64,000 nt of DNA from positions 1 to 64,000 of IMG/VR virus record IMGVR_UViG_3300035703_000047; one strand, written 5' to 3'. Positions 23,541-30,400 of the stretch are shown here, piece by piece. The notes below the pieces were generated by a model. The model saw only the letters and a program-made list of their open reading frames with translations. It had not been told where the DNA came from and did no database searches. The translations under genes and the position numbers were made by a program. Origin of the DNA: a virus. How positions within the stretch are numbered: the first letter of the stretch is position 1; every line of letters begins with the position of its first letter.

Positions 23541-24053
23541 TTAGATCCAATCAGGTTTACGTTCGGGCATACGGAGGTAATTATCCTTCACCCAAGGTTT
23601 GGAAGCAATATACCTTTTATAAGCAGTAAAGGTATCAATAGTATCATCAAATTTCCACTCTTCTGGCATTGCACGAGCAAATGGAGTTACTTCTGTAATC
23701 TTTCCCTTTGGAAAAAGATAGTAAGCATCTACAAGAGTCTTGTAACAAGAGTGCGTTTTATTATAACGCAATGCATATTCATCCGCAAGATTCATTCCCC
23801 ACTTGATCAACCAATAGGCATTGTGGATACTATCCATTGCCCATTTGGTACAGGGATGATTACGAAACGCACCTTTTTCAGTTCGGTAGGGAGTACCATC
23901 AGTCTTAGGGAGAGTGCCGTAGTTATGACCCCATTTTTCAGATGCCACGATGGAGAGCATTTGGCAGCACTCCAGCGGCATCTTGACAATGTGTTTATCG
24001 GGAAGACAGACAGCACTCTCTGCAGGCCAGGGAGAAGTTACAAAGATGTTCAT
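23541..24053 (-). CDS. Conserved viral protein, possible DNA glycosylase relative
   Basis: 170 residues. MNIFVTSPWPAESAVCLPD, DKHIVKMPLECCQMLS, NHPCTKWAMDSIHNAYWL and EYALRYNKTHSCY form the pattern MNIF..DKHVVKM..E..Q.LS..HP..W...S..N of a family seen in phages and large DNA viruses that automatic annotation sometimes links to pyrimidine-dimer glycosylases. I do not see the DenV catalytic N-terminus, so repair is only a possibility. It lies between gp45 and gp44. Confidence 0.7.
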   Translation of the reverse strand: MNIFVTSPWPAESAVCLPDKHIVKMPLECCQMLSIVASEKWGHNYGTLPKTDGTPYRTEKGAFRNHPCTKWAMDSIHNAYWLIKWGMNLADEYALRYNKTHSCYKTLVDAYYLFPKGKITEVTPFARAMPEEWKFDDTIDTFTAYKRYIASKPWVKDNYLRMPERKPDWI

Positions 24054-24070
24054 AATATAGGTGAGTTACC

Positions 24071-24739
24071 TCACTCATCATAGGTGGAGTCGGGTTCCAA
24101 AGCAATGTAATATGTAAGATTCTTATCCTCGGACTGAAAACGAGACAAAAGTTTCTTAGAGATCACAACCTCATAAGAACCAGGAAGGATCTTAATATTC
24201 TCAACCTTAAAGTTCAGAACGAAAGTACCAATAGTCTCTCCAACAATTAGTGAATATTCGTTAGAAGTATCGTTTTTCTTGTCACGAACAACGAGTTTCA
24301 CAACACCCGCTTCACCAACTACAGATAGGTCAGGAACACCATAAACTGATGCAGCCTTAAGAAGTTTATCAAGTTGTTGAGTGTTTAGCTCGAAACAAAC
24401 ATCTTCAGAAGGAAGAGAAATAGATTTATCTGGAGGAGTCACAATCACTGCTGGATCTGCAAAGAAATACTTGGATCGTGCATTACCCTCACTGACAGTC
24501 ACATAACTATCGTTAGCAAACTTAAGTTGGGGATTTTGATAGAGAGACATTGCATTCAGAAACTGATTCAGATCATAAATGCCGAAGTCGCGTTCAAATT
24601 CCTCTTCAACTTCTACTTCTGCAAGAATATTCTTCATCACAGAAATAGTGCGAAGTTTATTACCTTTCTTAAAGAGGATTGACTGGTTAATACCAGAGAA
24701 GTTCTTGAGAAGAGAGAGAGTTTTTTCAGAGAGTTTCAT
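24071..24739 (-). CDS. 45: Sliding clamp, T4 gp45-like
   Basis: 222 residues (T4 228) from ATG 24739 (MKLSEKTLSLLKNFSGINQ); a GTG seven codons upstream is less likely. Features: DFGIYDLNQFLNAMSLYQNP, SKYFFADPAVIVTPPD and the C-terminal ESDEDK-like exposed end. Homotrimeric ring that tethers polymerase and, in T4, activates late transcription with gp55 and gp33. It is second in an operon driven by an early promoter. Confidence 0.95.
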   Translation of the reverse strand: MKLSEKTLSLLKNFSGINQSILFKKGNKLRTISVMKNILAEVEVEEEFERDFGIYDLNQFLNAMSLYQNPQLKFANDSYVTVSEGNARSKYFFADPAVIVTPPDKSISLPSEDVCFELNTQQLDKLLKAASVYGVPDLSVVGEAGVVKLVVRDKKNDTSNEYSLIVGETIGTFVLNFKVENIKILPGSYEVVISKKLLSRFQSEDKNLTYYIALEPDSTYDE

Positions 24740-24756
24740 AGTTTTGTCTTTAAGTT

Positions 24757-25188
24757 TCACTTGTTTTCAATAAGGTTAAGATGATTAATCAACAGAATTG
24801 TGTAGTGAAGAACCTTGAACAAATCTGCACGGGGAGTACCTTTAGTATCATAACGATCAATATACTTAGTCACATTACCAGCACAAAATCCCTCACGGCG
24901 ATTGTGTTTGATTTTATCAAGGGTTTGATCTTTACCACCACCAGTACGATCTACATAATGTTGTCGATAAGTACTTGCAATATACTCTTCAAGTTGCTTG
25001 AGAATTTTATCTTCGTTATATTTCCAAAAACCGTTTTTGTTTGTATCTTCAGTCATGTTCAAATTAAAAGTAATAGTATCGGGAGAAGAATAAGGATTTC
25101 CAGTCAAACTAATCCCATCATAATTCCAGAAGTCTTGAGTTGGAATAGAACTTTCATACGTGCTTTCAAAGTTTTCAGGCATTTTCAA
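24757..25188 (-). CDS. DUF3310 protein
   Basis: 143 residues. EEYIASTYRQHYVD, then REGFCAGNVTKYIDRYDTKG and ADLFKVLHYTILLINHL match the DUF3310 pattern (HY...GN.KY..RY..KG..DL.K..Y). DUF3310 occurs in many phages and is sometimes labelled nucleotide kinase-like, without proof. It is the first gene of the gp45 operon, directly behind a sigma-70-type promoter. Confidence 0.8.
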   Translation of the reverse strand: MKMPENFESTYESSIPTQDFWNYDGISLTGNPYSSPDTITFNLNMTEDTNKNGFWKYNEDKILKQLEEYIASTYRQHYVDRTGGGKDQTLDKIKHNRREGFCAGNVTKYIDRYDTKGTPRADLFKVLHYTILLINHLNLIENK

Positions 25189-25206
25189 TCATAGTAAAAG
25201 AACAAA

Positions 25207-25229
25207 GAGAGGAGGCACATTTACCTCTC
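25207..25229 (-). terminator. Rho-independent terminator after cobS
   Basis: On the minus strand GAGAGG-loop-CCTCTC, followed by TTTGTTCTTTT. The probable start of the next transcript (near 25226) lies inside the upstream arm, so new transcripts would lack the hairpin. Confidence 0.7.
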
Positions 25230-25232
25230 CCA

Positions 25233-25261
25233 ATTATATCAGAAAGGAGCGGGTTGGTCAA
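25233..25261 (-). promoter_or_regulatory. Sigma-70-type promoter for gp45 operon
   Basis: TTGACC (25256-25261), 17-base spacer, TATAAT (25233-25238). Eleven of twelve consensus matches, located in the 3' end of cobS, 45 bases upstream of the DUF3310 gene. Confidence 0.75.
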
Positions 25262-26369
25262 CGTATTCTACGGTCAGTTCAGGACCAGTAGAAGGCATTT
25301 GGAAATCAGCATCCACTTTATCATACAGTTCCAGGAAGGACTGTTTGGTCTCATCGTCGAAACGATTCACACACACTTGGATTGCCTTTGCCTTGTCTTG
25401 GAAGATGCTGTAAGCACGGATGATATGAACCAGACGGCGAGTGCTGATGATTTCCTCAATACCACCATCATAGAAGGTCTTGCGGATGATGTCTGCCCAA
25501 TCAGCAAGACGTTTGCAGAAATCAGTCTCACTAATGTTCAAAGATTCAGTAACCTTTTCAAGAATCTTAACTTCATTGGAAACTGAAGGATATTCCTGTT
25601 CAAGAGTCACCGGAAAACGTTCTAGGAACGCCTCGTTGAGCACGTTGGTGCCGATGAACCTACCGTCATCAGAACCCTTGCCTTTAGTGTTTGCGGTGGC
25701 AATCACGTTGAATCCCGCAGCAGGTTTTACGAACTTACCGATCTTTTTCAGGAAGACACCTTTACCTTCTAACACGGATTGTAGGCAAAGGATTTTGTTG
25801 GAGGCAAGGTCAATCTCGTCAAGGAGCAGGATCGCTCCACGCTGGAGTGCTTCAATCACAGGACCATTATGCCAAACAGTAGCACCATCCACAAGACGGA
25901 AACCACCGATAAGATCGTCTTCATCAGTTTCAATAGTAATGTTTACGCGGATTAGTTCACGCTTAAGTTGAGCACACGCTTGCTCCACAGAGAACGTTTT
26001 ACCATTACCCGAAAGACCCGTAATGAACGTAGGATAAAAGAGACGGGACTGAATAATGCGTTTAATGTCTTTAAAATTACCAAACTGGACGAAGGTATCA
26101 TCTTTATCGGGAATAAGATTTTGTTCAGCAGCAGGAAGAACGGCAGGAGCACTAAAAGAACGTTCAATCTCCTCAACACGTTCTTGAGTCACTTCTAGAT
26201 TCCAACGACCACGAGCAGTCTTGAAGTTTTCCAAACGACGAGTAACAGTAGGATATGAAAGATTATTCATTGCACAATAGGCTTTGATATCACCGGAAGT
26301 GATTTCAATTCCATAAGCAGATTTAAGGCCTTCAAGAACTTGATCGTCAGTCATTTTGGTACGAGACAT
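25239..26369 (-). CDS. cobS: MoxR-type AAA+ ATPase (CobS-like)
   Basis: 376 residues. A short helical N-terminal part is followed by an AAA+ core: Walker A ITGLSGNGKTFSVEQA near residue 117, Walker B GAILLLDEIDLASNK, sensor-1 FNVIATANTKGKG and ERFPVTLEQEYP. Cyanophage homologues are called cobalt chelatase subunit, but the fold is general MoxR. With the HEVGH/VWA protein at 30400-32631 it probably forms a MoxR-VWA remodelling pair. Own transcript end at 25207-25229. Confidence 0.92.
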   Translation of the reverse strand: MSRTKMTDDQVLEGLKSAYGIEITSGDIKAYCAMNNLSYPTVTRRLENFKTARGRWNLEVTQERVEEIERSFSAPAVLPAAEQNLIPDKDDTFVQFGNFKDIKRIIQSRLFYPTFITGLSGNGKTFSVEQACAQLKRELIRVNITIETDEDDLIGGFRLVDGATVWHNGPVIEALQRGAILLLDEIDLASNKILCLQSVLEGKGVFLKKIGKFVKPAAGFNVIATANTKGKGSDDGRFIGTNVLNEAFLERFPVTLEQEYPSVSNEVKILEKVTESLNISETDFCKRLADWADIIRKTFYDGGIEEIISTRRLVHIIRAYSIFQDKAKAIQVCVNRFDDETKQSFLELYDKVDADFQMPSTGPELTVEYVDQPAPF

Positions 26370-26454
26370 TTGGTGGTGTGTTTCTCAACTGAAGCTATAA
26401 TACCACCATACAAGGGGGGTGGACGGAGGGGTGTGCCACTTTTCAAACTGGACA

Positions 26455-28467
26455 CTAGAGTATTTCTTTTACTTTACCAATTAAAGTTCTGCCCCAAAAG
26501 TCAAAAATAGAAATTTCTATTTCAGGATCTACAACATATAAAGACGCTAAACATCTCTGTTGTGAAGTTTGAACTTCAATATGTCCATATAAAAATGTTG
26601 TGGCATCAGTGGAAAAAATATTTGATAGATTAACAAATTTTTTCCCAGTTCCAACAAAAATATTAGCAAACTTTTCCGCATCTTTATATAGATCAGCCAT
26701 AACAAATTTAACCTGAGTTCTTTTAAAAAGTTTCCAATATCTAATAAAATTACCAACCCCACCAAAATGATCCATCAGTTCTTTATATAGATTTGAAAAA
26801 GATTCGTCTTCAGAATACTCGCAATCAATTTTCCCTATCCAAGTAAAATAATCTCTTTCGGAGAAACTTCTAATACAATCAATTAGATCGTCATTCTTCC
26901 AACTGTGTAAATGTTTATACCATCGTAAACTTTTTACATTAAAATCATAGACTATAACTTTTCCATCTTTATTTAATTTTTTATTTTTAAAAATATCAAA
27001 TAATTTAAATCCACTTGCAGTATTAACAACCAAGTCAAAGTTACCCTTATTGGATATATGCATTGTTTCACTATTAAATAACCAAATTTGGTCCTTTATC
27101 AATTTTACATCAGATATAATTTTAGATTGATTCCAATTCTGACCTTCATATGGAGTTAAGGCTTTAATACTATCCTCAAACTTATCTGTTTCATGTTCAG
27201 GATAATAATAAAATTTATTAAACCTCAATTTTTCACTCAAAGTTATTACTGGCCAATTATTCAAAAACATAGCCTTTAAAAGATTCCAACCTCTTCCAGC
27301 CTCAGACTGCATGGCTTGTTTATTTGAGTACTTAACCCACAAAGGAGTATAATCATCATGAAAGTTTTCCACACTTCTTTCCACAACAGGTAAAAGTTGT
27401 TTTCCAGAGTACCACTCTCCAAACTTTGGACAACCCACTTTCTTCCATGCTAAAACATTAACTATAAAAAATTGTGGGTGCAATTCCAACCACTTTCCAG
27501 GCCAAGCCAAAATATGTCCAGCTACTCCAAAATTATTATTCTCTTTTATAAACTCTCTTATTTCTCTATCATACTCAAAACTTTTTAAAGTACAACCTGC
27601 AGATTGAATAACACAATACTGATATCCCTTAGTTAATGATTCATTTAATATTTCATGCACTTCATCTCCACATATTATCTCAGCCCCATTCCTAGGCCTA
27701 TTGAGATAAAATAAAGTTGCACCTTTGGCTCTAAGATACATTGGGAAACTACTAATAGAGTTTCTCTGATTATAAACTCCATAACAAATTTTACTTTCTT
27801 TCATATCAAGTTGTTTGAATGCGGTTTGAATTAAATTATCATTAATATGTCCATGGACAATAAAGTGATATCTTGGTTCATTACTATCGTTATAAACTGC
27901 ATGAATATTACCTATATCTAAAAAGAATCCTGTCCCCTGTTTAAATGGAACTCTACCCCAATCTTTAAAATAAAAATTACATCCTTCAGGATTATTAATT
28001 GCTATATTTAAAGGTCCAAAAATTCTACCTTCTCCGTCAGAATGAGGCATGATATATCCACCAGGAGAGAGTCTCATAATCCGGACTCTATCATAATTTT
28101 TGTACCCCAATCTTCTTAAGAACTTAGTACAAGTAGGAAAATATTTACATACTTCAGTCCATTTGTAATTTGCTTCAGATAATCCATACTGATCAAAATG
28201 TTCAGTGACATCCGGTCTAATTCCGTGAAGAGTTAAAGCTGCCCATCCCTCATGAGAATAACTCAAGTGTTTGTCTTTCTGTCTGTGACCAACAAAAAGA
28301 TGATCATTCTCAATACATTCCTGATGCATTTTTTCAAAATCATCTTTGAAGTCTATTTGTAAAAAAGGCCAGTCAGACTCAAATACATCAAAATGTTTTG
28401 AAACCTCAGTTGGATGCCATTGATTATCTAATGAAGATTTTATAAATTCATCAAGTATTTCAACCAT
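26455..28467 (-). CDS. AspH-like 2OG oxygenase fused to large unknown domain
   Basis: 670 residues from ATG 28467. Residues about 60-215 are an aspartyl/asparaginyl beta-hydroxylase-type domain: GGYIMPHSDGEGR (HxD), GPLNIAINNPEGCNFYF, DIGNIHAVYN (distal His) and EPRYHFIVHGH (Arg). The next 450 residues have a Rossmann-like look (KVIVYDFNVKSLRWYKHL, FVGTGKKFVNLSNIFS) and might be a transferase, but no motif proves it. The gene overlaps the 320-residue gene upstream by 8 bases. It is AT-richer than its neighbours by eye, suggesting transfer. Confidence 0.8.
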   Translation of the reverse strand: MVEILDEFIKSSLDNQWHPTEVSKHFDVFESDWPFLQIDFKDDFEKMHQECIENDHLFVGHRQKDKHLSYSHEGWAALTLHGIRPDVTEHFDQYGLSEANYKWTEVCKYFPTCTKFLRRLGYKNYDRVRIMRLSPGGYIMPHSDGEGRIFGPLNIAINNPEGCNFYFKDWGRVPFKQGTGFFLDIGNIHAVYNDSNEPRYHFIVHGHINDNLIQTAFKQLDMKESKICYGVYNQRNSISSFPMYLRAKGATLFYLNRPRNGAEIICGDEVHEILNESLTKGYQYCVIQSAGCTLKSFEYDREIREFIKENNNFGVAGHILAWPGKWLELHPQFFIVNVLAWKKVGCPKFGEWYSGKQLLPVVERSVENFHDDYTPLWVKYSNKQAMQSEAGRGWNLLKAMFLNNWPVITLSEKLRFNKFYYYPEHETDKFEDSIKALTPYEGQNWNQSKIISDVKLIKDQIWLFNSETMHISNKGNFDLVVNTASGFKLFDIFKNKKLNKDGKVIVYDFNVKSLRWYKHLHSWKNDDLIDCIRSFSERDYFTWIGKIDCEYSEDESFSNLYKELMDHFGGVGNFIRYWKLFKRTQVKFVMADLYKDAEKFANIFVGTGKKFVNLSNIFSTDATTFLYGHIEVQTSQQRCLASLYVVDPEIEISIFDFWGRTLIGKVKEIL

Positions 28468-29422
28468 AAACTTCAATTTTTTTTACATCTTTTACTTTTG
28501 AAAAAACTTCATTATTCCATCTTTTTTGCAAATCTGCATCATTATACCAATCTTTTTCAATTCGATGAAATTTCAAAAGATCATTATTGACAACAATTGA
28601 GCCAAGATAATATCTACCTAATGCTAATTTACTTAAATCATCTAAAGGAATTTTATCTTTCGTATCTTGATTTAAATTTTTATACCAAGTATGGAATTGA
28701 GATTCAAGTTCCTTCAAAAAATGCGGTCTTTGATGAAAACAAAGCCATGCTTCCGAACTATACATGCTTTGTATTTTTACTTGTTCGTTATCAACAACCC
28801 TAACATCATTATCATATGCGGCACTCATAAAATCTTTACCCAAGGTATTATATCCAAGATAAAGATGACCCCAAGAAAACTCTGTGGTTAAAAATATTTT
28901 ATCCTCTTCTTCTAATTTTTTACCTGGATATGGAGGAAAAACCGTGACTAAACAACTATAGTTTGGAAATTCCCCTTTTCTCGTCTGCAATGCATTCTCG
29001 GTTATATGAATATAATCATTAAGATTCAACCAAGCAGTATGAATTTTTTGACCACGAGCCCATGGGCCGTTACCAAAATCAGACTTCTCACCATATTCTT
29101 CAAATTTTTCATGTAGATTATTCAGATTAACTCTAGTCAAATCCCCAAGTCCCTTTAAAGGAATTAGAGGTTTATGTTCATATGCAAAATTAATAATATC
29201 AATTAAAGAATTAAGTTTTTCATACAATTCACGCAGATTTGTATAGTTTTTATTTGATATATCAAGATTAGGATAGGAGTTTTTAGTCTTTGAATAACTC
29301 TTAACTTCTTGTATCCATCTATCAGTTAAACTACTATTTTGAAGATTATAAAGTAATTGAAGTAATTTTCCATTTTCCAATTCAAAGGTATACCTTACAC
29401 TTTTTCTTCCTGATAAAAACAT
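28460..29422 (-). CDS. Unknown partner of the AspH-fusion protein, 320 aa
   Basis: 320 residues, soluble and aromatic-rich, with no family I recognise. Visible blocks are WARGQKIHTAWLNLNDYIHI, EFSWGHLYLGYNTLGKDF and SSEAWLCFHQRPHFLKELE. It is transcribed with the AspH-fusion gene (8-base overlap) from a probable sigma-70-type promoter at 29440-29467. Conserved His and Trp clusters suggest an enzyme or ligand-binding protein rather than a virion component. Confidence 0.7.
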   Translation of the reverse strand: MFLSGRKSVRYTFELENGKLLQLLYNLQNSSLTDRWIQEVKSYSKTKNSYPNLDISNKNYTNLRELYEKLNSLIDIINFAYEHKPLIPLKGLGDLTRVNLNNLHEKFEEYGEKSDFGNGPWARGQKIHTAWLNLNDYIHITENALQTRKGEFPNYSCLVTVFPPYPGKKLEEEDKIFLTTEFSWGHLYLGYNTLGKDFMSAAYDNDVRVVDNEQVKIQSMYSSEAWLCFHQRPHFLKELESQFHTWYKNLNQDTKDKIPLDDLSKLALGRYYLGSIVVNNDLLKFHRIEKDWYNDADLQKRWNNEVFSKVKDVKKIEVYG

Positions 29423-29439
29423 TTTAATAAAAAATCAAA

Positions 29440-29467
29440 ATAATAACGATAATTTATTTAGTTTCAA
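29440..29467 (-). promoter_or_regulatory. Probable sigma-70-type promoter for accessory pair
   Basis: TTGAAA (29462-29467), 16-base spacer, TATTAT (29440-29445). Five of six matches in each box, 18 bases upstream of the 320-residue gene. Confidence 0.45.
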
Positions 29468-29760
29468 TCGAATCGGGAACTCTGCATCTCATCACTACGT
29501 TTTTTGTCCGCACGACGCTTTGCAACCTTCTGTGCTGGAGATGCAGGTGCGCCATATTGACCAGCAGTAGGTGGTTTTTTACCAGGAACTTTTTTACGTT
29601 GTCCAGCAGGAGTTCCCTCCATACCACGAATCATTTTTTTAACATGGGTGTATGCCTTATCAGTCGATCCACCGGACTTGACTTCTTTACCAGTCTTATA
29701 ATCCTTACCAGTTTCTTTTTCGTAGCGATTGAGTTCGCCAATCAGGACTTTCCCAGGCAA
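29464..29760 (-). CDS. -1 frame extension of the 29742-30347 gene (C-terminal part of fusion)
   Basis: An open frame without a good ATG; its only start-like codon is TTG 29760, inside the upstream gene. Product segments: GELNRYEKETGKDYKTGKEV, GMEGTPAGQRKKVPGKKPP, SPAQKVAKRRADKKRSDEM and RFD at the end; basic and probably disordered. A slippery heptamer G GGA AAG in the overlap would join it to the upstream frame, giving about 294 residues. Similar C-terminal blocks form part of longer proteins in other cyanophages from memory. Confidence 0.7.
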   Translation of the reverse strand: MPGKVLIGELNRYEKETGKDYKTGKEVKSGGSTDKAYTHVKKMIRGMEGTPAGQRKKVPGKKPPTAGQYGAPASPAQKVAKRRADKKRSDEMQSSRFD

Positions 29761-30347
29761 ACATCCTCCATGATTGATTCAAACCAGGACTCACTCATGT
29801 TGAGAATAATTTTATCTGCAGCATCTTCGGTTGACGCAAATCCTTCGTCAAGAAGATAGGATAAAACTAATTCATATGTATTGATACTTTCACCAATCTC
29901 ACCCATTGCCTTTTGCTTACGCAGTTTCTTGGGATTCTTGGTTACTGTGCCAGAACCATGTTTGTGTCCGCCAGAAGTATACTCAACGGCACTATCTCTT
30001 GCATAATCTCTAGTATCTTGATCTAGTTTTCCTCTACCAGATTTACCCGCAAAACCAGAGTATCTAGGTTTAGTGGATTTCTTACCACGATCCCCAGCAT
30101 CAGGTCCATTATCAATTCTACGAGTGTGTTTTTCAATTTCTCTTACTTTCTTGGTCTTTTCACCTTTCTGCGAATACTCACTTGCTGGTTTCTCACGTCT
30201 AGCAATAGCAACTTTTCCCATTGCCGCTCTTGCCTTTGGAGTTTTGCCATAAGAACCTTCTGCCTCAAGAATTTCTTCAACTTCTTCTTGAAAGACATTA
30301 ACTTGTCGATAGGCTTCCATTAGGCTTTGCAGATCTTTAATGTCCAT
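29742..30347 (-). CDS. Late virion-associated protein (0 frame), 201 aa
   Basis: 201 residues, basic. DIKDLQSLMEAYRQV at the start, GGHKHGSGTVTKNPKKLRKQ centrally and YELVLSYLLDEGFASTEDAA near the end, a block with SESWFESIME typical of cyanophage structural proteins. It shares TKNPKKLRKQKAMGE exactly with the 1110-residue protein. A perfect late promoter lies 23 bases upstream. The frame ends three codons after the slippery site. Confidence 0.8.
   Translation of the reverse strand: MDIKDLQSLMEAYRQVNVFQEEVEEILEAEGSYGKTPKARAAMGKVAIARREKPASEYSQKGEKTKKVREIEKHTRRIDNGPDAGDRGKKSTKPRYSGFAGKSGRGKLDQDTRDYARDSAVEYTSGGHKHGSGTVTKNPKKLRKQKAMGEIGESINTYELVLSYLLDEGFASTEDAADKIILNMSESWFESIMEDVCLGKS
29748..29768 (-). 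promoter_or_regulatory. Programmed -1 frameshift signal
   Basis: Slippery G GGA AAG at 29748-29754, in the correct 0 frame (CTG GGA AAG), with a TGA at 29742-29744. A Shine-Dalgarno-like GGAGG at 29764-29768 lies ten bases upstream, as in known stimulated bacterial frameshifts. A weak GATTG/CAATC hairpin follows. The same heptamer is used in phage lambda G/GT. Confidence 0.75.
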
Positions 30348-30369
30348 GTTTTTACAAATACTTTTTAGT

Positions 30370-30377
30370 TATTTATA
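30370..30377 (-). promoter_or_regulatory. Late promoter TATAAATA
   Basis: Perfect match, 23 bases upstream of the frameshifted gene; it overlaps the T-tract of the cobT terminator. Confidence 0.75.
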
Positions 30378-30382
30378 AAAAA

Positions 30383-30400
30383 AGAAGGGTTTTCCCTTCT
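30383..30400 (-). terminator. Rho-independent terminator after cobT
   Basis: AGAAGGG-AAAA-CCCTTCT followed by TTTTTTT on the minus strand. The stem begins at the cobT stop codon. Confidence 0.85.

Noticed and set aside
26370-26454. Possible cobS promoter (TATTAT) and CCACC/GGTGG hairpin
   Set aside because: No acceptable -35 box at 16-18 bases and the stem is only five pairs; left unannotated.
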